Below are positions 43,775 through 53,253 of a stretch of 64,000 nt of DNA, one piece after another; positions within the stretch are counted from its first letter, which is position 1; every line of letters begins with the position of its first letter. The notes under the pieces were generated by a model. The model was not told the DNA's origin, did not search any database, and was given only the letters and a program-made list of their open reading frames with translations. Origin of the DNA: Gilvimarinus sp. 2_MG-2023 (GTDB taxonomy: Bacteria > Pseudomonadota > Gammaproteobacteria > Pseudomonadales > Cellvibrionaceae); assembly GCF_030547685.1 (NCBI RefSeq), contig NZ_JAUOQM010000044.1, positions 1 to 64,000 on the forward strand, written 5' to 3'. A program made the position numbers and the translations under genes.

Positions 43775-46700
43775 GTGAGCAACGATAATAAATTTAATTT
43801 GTCCAAAGCCGTTGCGGCCATCAGTGGCGCAATGATGACGGCGTCAGCCCTGACCTTTGCCCAGGTTGCGGTTGCACAAGAAGACGACGCTATGCTGGAA
43901 GAGGTTGTCGTAACAGGCATTCGTGCCTCTCTGGCAAATGCCCTCGAGGAGAAACGCGAGTCAACTAAGCTAGTCGAAGTAATCATCGCAGATGACATTG
44001 GTAAGCTACCTGACCAAAACTTGGCTGAAGTAATGGAGAACATCACTGGTGTTCAAATTACTCGTACAGCGGGTGTAGGTACTGGTGTACAAATTCGTGG
44101 TACTACTTCAAACCGTGTAGAAGTTAATGGTGTGTCTACAGTAGGTTCTGGCTCAGGCCGTAATGGTATCAATTTTGAAGATGTTAATGCTGCAATGATT
44201 GCTGCAGTTGAAGTTATTAAATCTCCAGAAGCGAAAACTATTGAAGGCTCTGTAGGTGGTACTGTTAATTTGCGTACCATTCGTCCGCTTGATCTGAAAG
44301 AGACTTTGGGCTCAATCAGAATTCAAGGCGAAGACAGCAGTCTTAGCACTGAAGGTATTAAGCCTCGTATCTCAGGCGCTTATGGTGATAACTGGTCAAC
44401 CGATGCAGGTGATTTTGGTTTCGTTATTAGCGGTAGCTACACTGAGCAGGAAGCTGTATCTTTCCGTCCTCGTGTCGATGTTGATGTTCTAGTTCAGCGT
44501 GATAATGTTGCGGCTAACGGAGTTGATACTACCGGTGCTCCAGCACAATGGCAGGGCGTTAATTTCTTAGTCCAAGAGCAAGAGAATGACGACTATGAAA
44601 CCAAAAACATAGCCGCTACTTTTGAGTGGGCGCCTAGCGATAGCCTTAAGTTCTACACTGATGTGGTTATAACCGAGCAAGAGCGAAGTCGAGATCAGTA
44701 TCGCTTGCAGGCATCAGGTATTGGCGGTCTGCTAAATTTCAATACCCCAACTGATTATGAAACCATTAGTTATGGCAATTTGGAAGGTCAGCAATTCCCT
44801 ACTTACGATGTAGCAGTTGCAGGCGATATAAACCCAGTTATTCCAGCTAATGGAACGTTTGTTGATAAATCGGTCAACCCAAGTGATGGTAACTTCCGTA
44901 CATCAAGCGAGACCGGCTCGCGTGTTACTGATAGTGAGATCTTCTCGATTGGTGGTGAATGGACTGGTGACAAGCTTACTGCAAGTTTTGAACTCGCTTC
45001 AACTACATCGGACACTTTTAGTCCTACAGTAAGTAACACCATGAACTTCCTGAACCCCAATACGCCATTGATTGCGCCAGTTGGTAGCCACTATTACGCG
45101 CTTAGTGATGCTCAACGTGCGTTGGTTATGGACGACTTTGGAGGTAATATCGCAGGTGTTCAAAATGAAATTGCAGCTGCATATCTAGCCGCTGAAGGGA
45201 CTCAAGTAGATCCTTCAAGTATCCGGATTTATAATGATAACGCCTTGCCATACGAGTACGACCTAAGCGGTGGTTCTTTAGCCTTTGGTATTACAGAGGG
45301 GGGCATGTATAGTCCTTCGGCTGCTGAATTGACCGATGCAGCTAACTACGTGTTAGACGGTTATGAAATCACTTTCGATGAAACGACAAACTCGGAAGAT
45401 GCGTTCCGCTTAGACTTCTCGTATGAACTCGAAATGTTTGGTGTGAACTCAGTTGATTTTGGTGTTCGTTATAATGAGTCCGAGCATGAGTATGGTCGTT
45501 CGCAAGCGAAATCAGGTTATTCCTATTTAGATGATAGTCCATTTGCTGCTAATTTTGACGATTTGCTAGTGGTTGGTCCGGATAACTTTGGTGATGCTGA
45601 TGGCAGGTCGTTGTACATTTCAGACTTCATGTTGGTTGATCCTGATGCCTCTTTCTCTAATTCAGATTATGTAATCTCTAGGCTCGAAGAAGAGACGCAG
45701 GCGCACGATTCAAGCCCATCAAGCTTCGTGCCTACATTTGCAGAGTCTGGTTACCGTAAAGCGAAGGAAGAAACTACAGCGCTTTATGCACAAGCAAACT
45801 TTGAGTATGGCATCGTGCGCGGTAATGTTGGTTTCCGTTATCTTGAGACAGATGTAGCCTCTACAGGGTATGGTCCATCAGGTTTAGAGACCTTTACTGG
45901 TGGCTATGACTTTATTCTGCCACGGTTGAATTTAGTAGTTCAGCCTACTGAAGATGTCTTGGTTCGTATCGGTTACGGCTCGGATATCAGCCGTCCAAGC
46001 TTTTCTCAGCTAGCTGTAGGTTATACCTTAAGTGATAACGAAAACACCACAGTAGCGCTGGGTAACCCAGGTCTTGAGCCAGAAGAAGTAGATTCATTTG
46101 ACATCGGTGTTGAGTGGTACTTTGCTCCATCTGCGGTAGTAAGCTTAGGCTACTTTGAAAAAGAGCGTACCAATATCTTCGGTACAACTTTGGAAGGTGC
46201 TAAGTTGACCCCAGTAAACAATGGCTTTGTGCGTGAAACTGACCCCAACTGTCCTGGTGGCGGTTTCTACAATCCAATTGTGAACCCAAATGTTCTGGGA
46301 ACTCCTGGTCAGCTTGGGATGTGTGTTGATTTCTCTATTCCAGGTAATGATCCTGTAACAACCACGCAGTCAGGTTTTGAGTTTGCATTCCAGTATGACT
46401 TATCAAACTTTGAAGACACTCTGGGTTGGGCATCTGGCTTTGGTGTATTAACTAACTACACCATGCAAGAGTTCTCCGGCGGTTCTGCGGTAGATATTAC
46501 CACTGGCCGTGGTGAGCAAGTACTTGGTTCAGGCCTTGAGCTGAAAGAAGGCCTGCTTGAGTTCTCTGAAAATGCTTATAACATCACTGCATACTATGAG
46601 AAGTACGGCTTATCTGCTCGCTTGCGTTACACCTGGCGTGAAGCGTTCCGTTCAGAAGATTTCGCAGGTGGTTCAAGTACTAACAGTACGCTGAGCTTCC

Positions 46701-46897
46701 CTGTTGTAAACGAAGATCGTGGACAGCTGAATGCAAGTGTATCGTATGACATCAATGACCAAATCACCGTTGGTGTTGAGGCTGTGAACCTGACAGAGGA
46801 AGGCGTGACCCAGCGTTGTGTTTCTGAATCTGGTCCGGTTTGTTTCTCAGGTTATCCTGATCGTCGTATCACCTTTGGTGGTAGCTACAGATTTTAA
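43775..46897 (+). CDS. TonB-dependent receptor, probable oligoalginate importer
   Basis: A 1040-residue outer-membrane receptor. The signal peptide ends near VAVAQ, followed directly by a TonB box-like EEVVVTG and a plug domain (about 60-190; LPDQNLAEVMENITGVQI, GTVNLRT). The 22-strand barrel runs to the C-terminal Phe (ITFGGSYRF). It belongs to the large TonB-Xanth-Caul type receptors (IRASLANALEEKRES start pattern) used for oligosaccharides. The start is GTG behind GGAG. The GntR-type promoter and alginate neighbours indicate uptake of alginate oligomers. It ends at a strong terminator. Confidence 0.92.
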   Translation: MSNDNKFNLSKAVAAISGAMMTASALTFAQVAVAQEDDAMLEEVVVTGIRASLANALEEKRESTKLVEVIIADDIGKLPDQNLAEVMENITGVQITRTAGVGTGVQIRGTTSNRVEVNGVSTVGSGSGRNGINFEDVNAAMIAAVEVIKSPEAKTIEGSVGGTVNLRTIRPLDLKETLGSIRIQGEDSSLSTEGIKPRISGAYGDNWSTDAGDFGFVISGSYTEQEAVSFRPRVDVDVLVQRDNVAANGVDTTGAPAQWQGVNFLVQEQENDDYETKNIAATFEWAPSDSLKFYTDVVITEQERSRDQYRLQASGIGGLLNFNTPTDYETISYGNLEGQQFPTYDVAVAGDINPVIPANGTFVDKSVNPSDGNFRTSSETGSRVTDSEIFSIGGEWTGDKLTASFELASTTSDTFSPTVSNTMNFLNPNTPLIAPVGSHYYALSDAQRALVMDDFGGNIAGVQNEIAAAYLAAEGTQVDPSSIRIYNDNALPYEYDLSGGSLAFGITEGGMYSPSAAELTDAANYVLDGYEITFDETTNSEDAFRLDFSYELEMFGVNSVDFGVRYNESEHEYGRSQAKSGYSYLDDSPFAANFDDLLVVGPDNFGDADGRSLYISDFMLVDPDASFSNSDYVISRLEEETQAHDSSPSSFVPTFAESGYRKAKEETTALYAQANFEYGIVRGNVGFRYLETDVASTGYGPSGLETFTGGYDFILPRLNLVVQPTEDVLVRIGYGSDISRPSFSQLAVGYTLSDNENTTVALGNPGLEPEEVDSFDIGVEWYFAPSAVVSLGYFEKERTNIFGTTLEGAKLTPVNNGFVRETDPNCPGGGFYNPIVNPNVLGTPGQLGMCVDFSIPGNDPVTTTQSGFEFAFQYDLSNFEDTLGWASGFGVLTNYTMQEFSGGSAVDITTGRGEQVLGSGLELKEGLLEFSENAYNITAYYEKYGLSARLRYTWREAFRSEDFAGGSSTNSTLSFPVVNEDRGQLNASVSYDINDQITVGVEAVNLTEEGVTQRCVSESGPVCFSGYPDRRITFGGSYRF

Positions 46898-46949
46898 TCT
46901 ATAGCTTTGCTCTAAAGGATTAGGTGTCGCCTATGGCGGCATCTATAAC

Positions 46950-46981
46950 AAAAAAACCCAGCATTAGCTGGGTTTTTTTTG
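46950..46981 (+). terminator. Rho-independent terminator after the TonB receptor gene
   Basis: AAAAAACCCAGC, loop ATTA, GCTGGGTTTTTTTT: a short perfect stem with A and T tails, able to act in both directions. It lies about 50 bases after the stop. Confidence 0.93.
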
Positions 46982-47522
46982 TTTGGGGTTTTTACATCAA
47001 CGACAGTCCTTAGTCCTTTCTTAGTGTTTTCTGCGCGTGGATGTGGGTGAATATATAACATAGACGATTCACGCCACGCCACATCCACATCACACCCGCA
47101 CGATTGATATGCGTATTTTAGGTGGTTGGGGTAAAGGCCTTTTTCGTATTGGTTTCTTGCAGTTTGATTGTGGGCTTTTTAATTGGCTGCAGGAAAAGAG
47201 TTTGAGGTGTGCTATTTATTGTTCTGAAGGGCATTTGCGTGATTAGTGTGCCCATATTGCAATGGTTAATTGGGTGTGACTGTTTGCGTAAAGATTTAGT
47301 TTAACGTGTTCTGTTTTGCTTGAGGGAATCATAAATTAGAGGGTGGGCGGGTATTTGTAGGTGGGTTTGGCGGGTGCCGCTCAGCTGCGATTGCTTATTG
47401 AGAGGCGTTAGTAAAAGGTGTTTTAAAAGATACTGCCTGAAATGTTGTAGGACATTACCTGAGGCTAGGTGTTGGGTCTTTTGTGTGGGCGAGAAAATAT
47501 CAAAGGTCTAAAGTGAATAGGT
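46982..47522. other. Convergent intergenic region, no gene seen
   Basis: About 540 bases between the terminators of the two convergent TonB receptor genes. No open frame with coding character and no repeats of note. Confidence 0.45.
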
Positions 47523-47573
47523 AAAAAAATGGCCCGCAAGGCGGGCCATTTAAAAGCCGCCCCGTAGGGCGGT
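47523..47573 (-). terminator. Double-hairpin terminator of the second TonB receptor gene
   Basis: On the minus strand a first stem (ACCGCCC/GGGCGGC, 47573-47556) is followed by a second (ATGGCCCGC/GCGGGCCAT, 47549-47529) and then TTTTTTT. The second stem is the classical terminator. Both lie within 70 bases of the stop codon. Confidence 0.9.
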
Positions 47574-47589
47574 AATTGTTGCGGGCTAT

Positions 47590-50500
47590 TTACTGAAACT
47601 TAGCTTTTACGCCAAAGTAAATACGAGGTCCGTAGCTGTTAACCTCACCCAAGTTGTCATTGCTAAAGTGGTATTGAACCTTAGGCTCATCCAGCAAGTT
47701 AATGCCTTCCAGGCTTAGGCGTACGTTGTCGGTAATGTAGTAAGACAGGCGAGTTTCCCAGACTCCGGTATCGCCCACAAAGCGTAGGCGAGTGCCATTG
47801 CTGGTGTAGGGCTGGAAGTATTCGCTGCGGTATTTGTAGATCAAGCTGGCGTCAAAGTCGCCTACCGAGTAGTACAGCTGACCTGAGAAGACGTGCTCAG
47901 AGAAGCCCGGTACGTTGCCCGGTTCTACAATGCCAATTTTCTGTGAGGTCACTTCACCTGCTTCATTGCGAACAGTGATGTCACCGTACAGGCTGTCTTC
48001 AAACTCAAAATCTGAGTCGGCGTAGTTGTAGCTGGTTTTGAAACCAAAGCCGCTCAGGAAGCCTGGCAGGTAAGAGAAGTTGTGCGTTGCGGTTACTTCA
48101 AAGCCGGTCAGGTTGCTGGAGTCTTCATTGGTTTCGGTCAGATCGAAAGAGGCAGGCAGGATTTGCCCGTCAATGTTGAATTCCTCGGTGACGTGATTGG
48201 TCTCGAAACCACCTTGGAACTTCTTATGATACAGGCCAAAGGTGAGCATCGTGTCTTCATTGGGATACCACTCGATAGCGGCGTCGAAGCTCCACGAGGT
48301 CAGCGGTGCCAAGTAAGGGTTGCCGTCGCCACTCACGTTATTAAGCAGCTGGTCCAATGATGTGATATTTTCTTCATCATTGGGGGTAAAGCTACGTTGG
48401 TAGCTCATGTCGGCAGGCTCTGGGCGAGACAAGCCGCGGTAAATGGCACCGCGCAACATCAGGTCTTCACGCAGATCGACGATCACGTTTACGCTGGGCA
48501 ATACTTCGGTGTAGTCGTTGCCGGCTACAACGCGTTCAAGGTCTGCGCCATCAACGGGGACTAGAGCAAGCCCAGTTTCACTGGCCGAGTCTTGAATGGT
48601 GTAGTCGGTACGGAAGCCAACAGATTCAACTTCGGTTTGCACAACGCGCACGCCAAAGTTACCACGTACAGTCTTGTTCATCAGCTCGCTGTCAAAGTCG
48701 GCCATAATGTAAGCGGCAGTAGTCGACTCGCTAACATCGGTGATGTTGGCTTTGTTGAGGGGCAGTTCGCCAAAGGCTAAATCTGTGTCATTTTCTTCTG
48801 CCAATCGCTCGGCAACACAGGCTGTATCAAACGTTGCCCAGCTGTTGGTTTCTTTAACAACATTGCCTTGTGGGTCAACGATTGTGATTAAAGCACCGTC
48901 GCGCTCGGCACCCAAAAAGTCGTCTTCCGGGAAGTCGATATAACAGCTTTCGTTAATGCTCTGAACAATACGATGATCGCTGGTGTCTAGTAAAATTTCT
49001 CTGCGGTTTTCTGGGCCCATGTCAATATATTGAAGCTCAGACTGACGAACACCACCTTTAACTCCGGTGATAACACCGTTTAAGCTTAAGTCAAAGTCTA
49101 AGCGACCAGCTTCAATAGTATTGGTGCGGTCCAGGTCATTGTCGAGACGAAGGCGGTAGTTGCTAGAGAACAAGGTGGGGTCGGTAACATCGAAATCAAC
49201 GATAGTGTACTGACGAATACCCGAGTCGGTATCCCACTGAACCATGGGGCGATAGGTCGAAGTGCCAGGCTCTAACGAGGTGTCGAAATTGTCCGAACGT
49301 AACCGAAGCTTATAAAGCTGTGATTCACGAGTGGTCTCAGAGAAAGAGTAATCAGCAGAAACCGTCAGGTTATCGGTGAAGTCATAGGCGACGTTTAAAC
49401 CGTAACCTGTGTACTCTTCATCTTGATAGAATAGTTCACTATTGGACTCAATTGCGGTTTCACCCTGCCAGTTGGATATGGCACCAGTATCGCTTACTAC
49501 TAAGTTCTCTGGCGTGACACCGGGGGTGGTGCGCTTCATGTTGGCGAAGTTTAAGTCTTGACGTTTTTCAGCGCGAATACGCTCTGAGACTTGATAGTCA
49601 ACGTTAATATCCAGCTTGTCGGTGGGCTGGAATTGTATCGCAGCAAAAATGGCTTCACGCTCGTCCGACGTGTCATTCTGGCGATAGCCGTTAGAGCTTG
49701 GGGCGAACGCATAGTTTAAGCCGTCATCGTAAGCTTTGCCTGTTTCTGGGTCTACCACGGTGTTGTAGTCGTCGTCGTCGCCAGGACCTTCACAATCATT
49801 CGCATTAGCTAGGTAATAACCGCGATCTGGCGCATTGGGGTCATTGATACAGGCAAACTGGGATGTGCCGCTGGGGCTAGACATGCGCATTTCAGATTCT
49901 GGCTGAGAGATATCGCTCTGCTCGTAACCGAGAGAAATACCCAGTGCGGCACCGTTGTCGAACTCAAACTGGTCGACGTAGCTGGCACTGCCGCGCACAT
50001 CAATATCGCCCGACATGGAGTTATCAATATTTTGCTGGTTGGGTTGTATGCCGCCTTTCACTTCCACCTGAAAGCGACGCTTACCGTAATCCAGTGGCTT
50101 AACGGTCTCTAGAGCGATTAAGCCGGCAACACCGCCTTCAATCAGGCTGGCGTCTTGGGTTTTGTAAATGGCGAGCTTGTTGATCAACTCCGAGGGGAAC
50201 TGAGAGAAGTTAACCGAGCGGTCACCACTGCCGTTAGAAGCGGTACGTCCATTGAACGTTGTAGCGCTTAGGTAAGGGCCAAGGCCGCGAATAGAGATTT
50301 CGGTGGCGCCGCCATTTTCACGGTGAGACGAAGCGCCTGTGATATTTTCCAAGGCTTCACCGATAGACAGTGCGGGCATATCACCGATGTCGTTGGCGGA
50401 CATACCGTCGACAATAGTGGTTGAGTTGCGCTTGATATCAATGGTGGTTTGAATGGTGGCGCGAGAACCGGTAACAAATACTTCTTCTACTATTTCAGAA

Positions 50501-50634
50501 GTGTTGTCTTCGCTGGTTTCCTGTGCCTGGGCTGCATGAATACAGGTAAGAGCGGCTAGCGTGGTAGCCAGAGCTGTGCGCTTAAATTGGCCTCGATTTT
50601 GAGCCGTCAAAGGGTGTCTATTTTTATCTTGCAT
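47590..50634 (-). CDS. Second TonB-dependent receptor, probable oligoalginate importer
   Basis: A 1014-residue outer-membrane receptor. It has a signal peptide ending near CIHAAQAQ, TonB box-like EEVFVTGSRA, a plug domain (about 50-180; DMPALSIGEALENITGASS, EISIRGLG, GVAGLIALET) and a barrel ending in Phe-Gln (YFGVKAKFQ). It is clearly diverged from the receptor at 43775, so it may import a different oligomer. ATG 50634 follows an excellent GGAGGAATTC; an in-frame TTG four codons upstream overlaps that site and is rejected. Inverted TTTGGTCGA elements lie upstream. Confidence 0.9.
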   Translation of the reverse strand: MQDKNRHPLTAQNRGQFKRTALATTLAALTCIHAAQAQETSEDNTSEIVEEVFVTGSRATIQTTIDIKRNSTTIVDGMSANDIGDMPALSIGEALENITGASSHRENGGATEISIRGLGPYLSATTFNGRTASNGSGDRSVNFSQFPSELINKLAIYKTQDASLIEGGVAGLIALETVKPLDYGKRRFQVEVKGGIQPNQQNIDNSMSGDIDVRGSASYVDQFEFDNGAALGISLGYEQSDISQPESEMRMSSPSGTSQFACINDPNAPDRGYYLANANDCEGPGDDDDYNTVVDPETGKAYDDGLNYAFAPSSNGYRQNDTSDEREAIFAAIQFQPTDKLDINVDYQVSERIRAEKRQDLNFANMKRTTPGVTPENLVVSDTGAISNWQGETAIESNSELFYQDEEYTGYGLNVAYDFTDNLTVSADYSFSETTRESQLYKLRLRSDNFDTSLEPGTSTYRPMVQWDTDSGIRQYTIVDFDVTDPTLFSSNYRLRLDNDLDRTNTIEAGRLDFDLSLNGVITGVKGGVRQSELQYIDMGPENRREILLDTSDHRIVQSINESCYIDFPEDDFLGAERDGALITIVDPQGNVVKETNSWATFDTACVAERLAEENDTDLAFGELPLNKANITDVSESTTAAYIMADFDSELMNKTVRGNFGVRVVQTEVESVGFRTDYTIQDSASETGLALVPVDGADLERVVAGNDYTEVLPSVNVIVDLREDLMLRGAIYRGLSRPEPADMSYQRSFTPNDEENITSLDQLLNNVSGDGNPYLAPLTSWSFDAAIEWYPNEDTMLTFGLYHKKFQGGFETNHVTEEFNIDGQILPASFDLTETNEDSSNLTGFEVTATHNFSYLPGFLSGFGFKTSYNYADSDFEFEDSLYGDITVRNEAGEVTSQKIGIVEPGNVPGFSEHVFSGQLYYSVGDFDASLIYKYRSEYFQPYTSNGTRLRFVGDTGVWETRLSYYITDNVRLSLEGINLLDEPKVQYHFSNDNLGEVNSYGPRIYFGVKAKFQ

Positions 50635-50720
50635 GAATTCCTCCAAGGATGCCGCTATTGATTATTGTACGATAAGCGCTCTTTGGCGCCCAATTTAGTC
50701 TTTCGTGGCAGATAATATTG

Positions 50721-50759
50721 TCGACCAAAGTGCCTACATAAGGCAAGTGTTTTGGTCGA
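50721..50759. promoter_or_regulatory. Inverted TCGACCAAA/TTTGGTCGA element upstream of the TonB receptor gene
   Basis: TCGACCAAAgTGCCT and AGGCA..TTTTGGTCGA form an interrupted inverted repeat around ACATA. Each arm contains TTGGTCGA. On the minus strand TTTGGTCGACAAT resembles the GGTTGACAAT sites at 38317 and 43684. It is about 90-125 bases before the receptor start. Confidence 0.55.
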
Positions 50760-50934
50760 AAAAGGTTCAATTAGATCAGCTAATTTCTATAATTAGTGGA
50801 TGATAGTTGATTGTGCCAATTTATTAGGCATATTAAACACGAATAACCCCTTGTTTTGGGGTGTTTTAAAGAGGATAGGATTAAAGATTTAGGGCGGGTT
50901 GGCAGACTTTTTGGGGGTAATGGGTGGCGTTAAA

Positions 50935-50948
50935 ATTGGTAGACCAAT
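50935..50948. promoter_or_regulatory. Perfect palindromic GntR-type operator ATTGGTAGACCAAT
   Basis: Six-base arms ATTGGT/ACCAAT around AG. This is the FadR-type geometry (TGGT-NN-ACCA) and the cleanest full-site copy of the motif seen before the other alginate genes. It lies about 190 bases before the lipoprotein gene at 51142 and 300 bases before the TonB receptor gene. Confidence 0.65.
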
Positions 50949-51141
50949 ATGAAAATGGTATGGATAGTTACGAGTCAAAACGTGGCGGAGACGATAGAGG
51001 CTTACGCGTAAGTGCGCTGGGGGAATGTGATGAGTGAGCTGCGCTTCTCGCCTTTGTGGATTAGGTCGTGGTTGTGCTTACCAACGTCACTAAAATCCCA
51101 TAAACTGCCGAATCTCTGAAAATGGTTATGTAAGGTGGCAT

Positions 51142-51822
51142 ATGGACATTGTTCAACTTAAATCTACCGCAATATGTGTGTTGGTTCTGAGTGCCGTAGT
51201 TGGGTGTGGAGGCTCTAGTCAGCTTCCTGATGCCGCGAGCTCTAGTTCTAGCTCCTCCTCTTCCGCAGATGATGTTCCAGTTGGTTATGTGGCGCCTGCT
51301 CCTGGGTTTATAGAGTTTGCCAATTTTCCTGTTAATGAACAGGGGCGTCTGGAGGGGTGGAGTTTTTCCCAGCATTCGAGTAATACCTCTTACAGTATTA
51401 CGGTTTATGAAGGGGAGCTGAATATCACTCGTACAGGTGAAGAGCCTTGGGGGAAGGTCGGACAACTTTTTCGTGGGCAAGTGCTAGAGTCTTTACAAGG
51501 GAAAACCTTAGTGTTTTCGGCCGAAGTAAAGGCTGACTTTACCAGCGAGTGGGGGCAGGCAATGGAGCCGGCAGCTCTAGCTGTATTATTGAAAGGTAGA
51601 AACATGAATTCTCCATTGTTGGGTGGCTCGTCAGTACTGAGCAGTCTAAAAGAGCCAATACTGACCGACGACAATAGTGCGCACTGGCAGCGGTATCAGG
51701 TCGAGTTTACTGTGCCGCCGGCTGAGGATGTTTCGGTAACCTCGCTGGAGGTGAGTTTTTTGATGACTGAGGGCGGCACTATGTATGTTCGGGGCCCGGC
51801 CTTAACCGAGGTTGAGAGCTGA
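51142..51822 (+). CDS. Putative surface lipoprotein, paralogue of the one at 1398
   Basis: A 226-residue lipoprotein (lipobox AVVGC) with a polyserine linker (about residues 32-43), typical of secreted polysaccharide-binding proteins of Cellvibrionales. The single domain after it matches the protein at 1398 along its full length (NEQGRL, FSQHSSNTSY, EPWGKV, GKTLVFSA, AMEP, FLMTEGGTM, RGPAL). The pattern resembles a jelly-roll carbohydrate-binding module, but I cannot name a family and no catalytic motif is visible. AAGGTGG precedes the ATG. The palindromic operator upstream suggests membership of the alginate regulon. Confidence 0.78.
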   Translation: MDIVQLKSTAICVLVLSAVVGCGGSSQLPDAASSSSSSSSSADDVPVGYVAPAPGFIEFANFPVNEQGRLEGWSFSQHSSNTSYSITVYEGELNITRTGEEPWGKVGQLFRGQVLESLQGKTLVFSAEVKADFTSEWGQAMEPAALAVLLKGRNMNSPLLGGSSVLSSLKEPILTDDNSAHWQRYQVEFTVPPAEDVSVTSLEVSFLMTEGGTMYVRGPALTEVES

Positions 51823-51874
51823 GTCATGGGTTTGGACCGTCCGAAATTGTTACGCGATAGCCTAAGGAGGCTGA

Positions 51875-53245
51875 GTGGTTAAGCAAAAAATAGCCTTTGT
51901 CTGCAATGAGTGCGGTGCCGACTACACCAAGTGGCAGGGGCAGTGCGCCGAATGCGGCAGTTGGAACAGTGTCGTTGAAATGAAGCTTGGGCCGGCCACT
52001 AAGGCGGGCGCACGTGGCGCTCAGTTTTCCGGTTATGCCGGCAATACCACTGCCAAGGTGCAGCCGTTGGCAGAAATCAGTTTGCAGGATGTTCCGCGTC
52101 TATGTTCGGGTACTGGCGAGTTTGACCGAGTGCTGGGGGGCGGTTTTGTGCCGGGCTCAGTGGTGTTAATTGGCGGCCACCCTGGTGCTGGTAAAAGTAC
52201 AGTTTTATTGCAGACGCTGTGCAAGCTGGCAGAGCGGATGACCTGTCTGTATGTGACCGGTGAGGAGTCCTTACAGCAGGTGGCTATGCGGGCGAAACGT
52301 TTATCGCTGCCAACTGATAAGCTTCAAATGCTGTCGGAAACCAGCGTTGAGCTAATAGGCCAGGCGGCGGAGCAGCTGCAGCCCCGTGTTATGGTGGTGG
52401 ATTCGGTTCAGGTGGTGCATCTGGCGGAGATACAATCTGCACCTGGTTCGGTATCACAGGTTAGGGAGGCCGCGGCCTTTTTAACCCGCTTCGCCAAGCA
52501 AACGGGAACGGTAGTTATTTTGGTGGGGCATGTCACCAAAGATGGCAGCCTCGCAGGGCCTAAGGTGTTGGAGCATATGATTGATTGCTCCATTTTGCTA
52601 GAGGGCTCTCACGATTCACGTTTTCGTACACTGCGGGGCAGTAAAAATCGTTTTGGGGCGGTTAATGAGCTCGGCGTTTTTGCCATGACCGAGCAAGGCA
52701 TGAAAGAAGTAAGTAACCCTTCGGCCATTTTTTTGCAGCGTAGCGACGACGTATCGTCGGGCTCGGTGGTAATGGTGATGTGGGAGGGGACGCGCCCGCT
52801 GTTAGTGGAGATCCAGGCGCTGGTGGATGACAGTCATTTGGGCAATCCACGCCGGGTGGCAGTGGGGTTGGACCAAAACCGGCTCTCAATGCTGCTTGCC
52901 GTGCTACATCGCCATGGAGGGGTGCTGGTGGGCGATCAGGATGTATTTGTCAATGTAGTGGGTGGCGTGCGTGTCAATGAAACCAGTGCCGATTTGGCTT
53001 TACTACTGGCCATTGTGTCCAGCTTTCGTGATCGTCCGTTACCGCGCGACTTAATGGTGTTTGGCGAAATAGGCTTGGCGGGGGAGATCCGCCCCGTTCC
53101 CAGTGGGCAAGAGCGACTGCGCGAAGCGGCCAAACATGGCTTTAAGCGGGCGATAGTGCCCGCTGGCAATGCCCCCAAGAGCATAGAGGGCATCGAGATT
53201 GTCGCGGTGAATAAATTGGCCGATGCCTTGGCGGCGATTGAATAA
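51875..53245 (+). CDS. radA: DNA repair protein RadA/Sms
   Basis: A 456-residue branch-migration ATPase acting in recombination. An N-terminal C4 zinc finger (CNECGADYTKWQGQCAECG) is followed by a RecA-like core with Walker A (GGHPGAGKST), the RadA-specific KNRFG motif and a C-terminal Lon-protease-like domain (about 270-456). The start is GTG 51875 behind AAGGAGG. It is a housekeeping gene and marks the end of the alginate region. It runs convergently into the PilZ genes with only eight bases between stops. Confidence 0.95.
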   Translation: MVKQKIAFVCNECGADYTKWQGQCAECGSWNSVVEMKLGPATKAGARGAQFSGYAGNTTAKVQPLAEISLQDVPRLCSGTGEFDRVLGGGFVPGSVVLIGGHPGAGKSTVLLQTLCKLAERMTCLYVTGEESLQQVAMRAKRLSLPTDKLQMLSETSVELIGQAAEQLQPRVMVVDSVQVVHLAEIQSAPGSVSQVREAAAFLTRFAKQTGTVVILVGHVTKDGSLAGPKVLEHMIDCSILLEGSHDSRFRTLRGSKNRFGAVNELGVFAMTEQGMKEVSNPSAIFLQRSDDVSSGSVVMVMWEGTRPLLVEIQALVDDSHLGNPRRVAVGLDQNRLSMLLAVLHRHGGVLVGDQDVFVNVVGGVRVNETSADLALLLAIVSSFRDRPLPRDLMVFGEIGLAGEIRPVPSGQERLREAAKHGFKRAIVPAGNAPKSIEGIEIVAVNKLADALAAIE

Positions 53246-53253
53246 CCAGAAGG

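Larger units (their letters stand above)
50649..51141. other. Divergent regulatory region between TonB receptor and lipoprotein genes
   Basis: No gene seen. It contains two operator-like elements: an interrupted inverted repeat at 50721-50759 and a perfect 14-base palindrome at 50935-50948. Clear -10 boxes were not identified. Confidence 0.5.
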
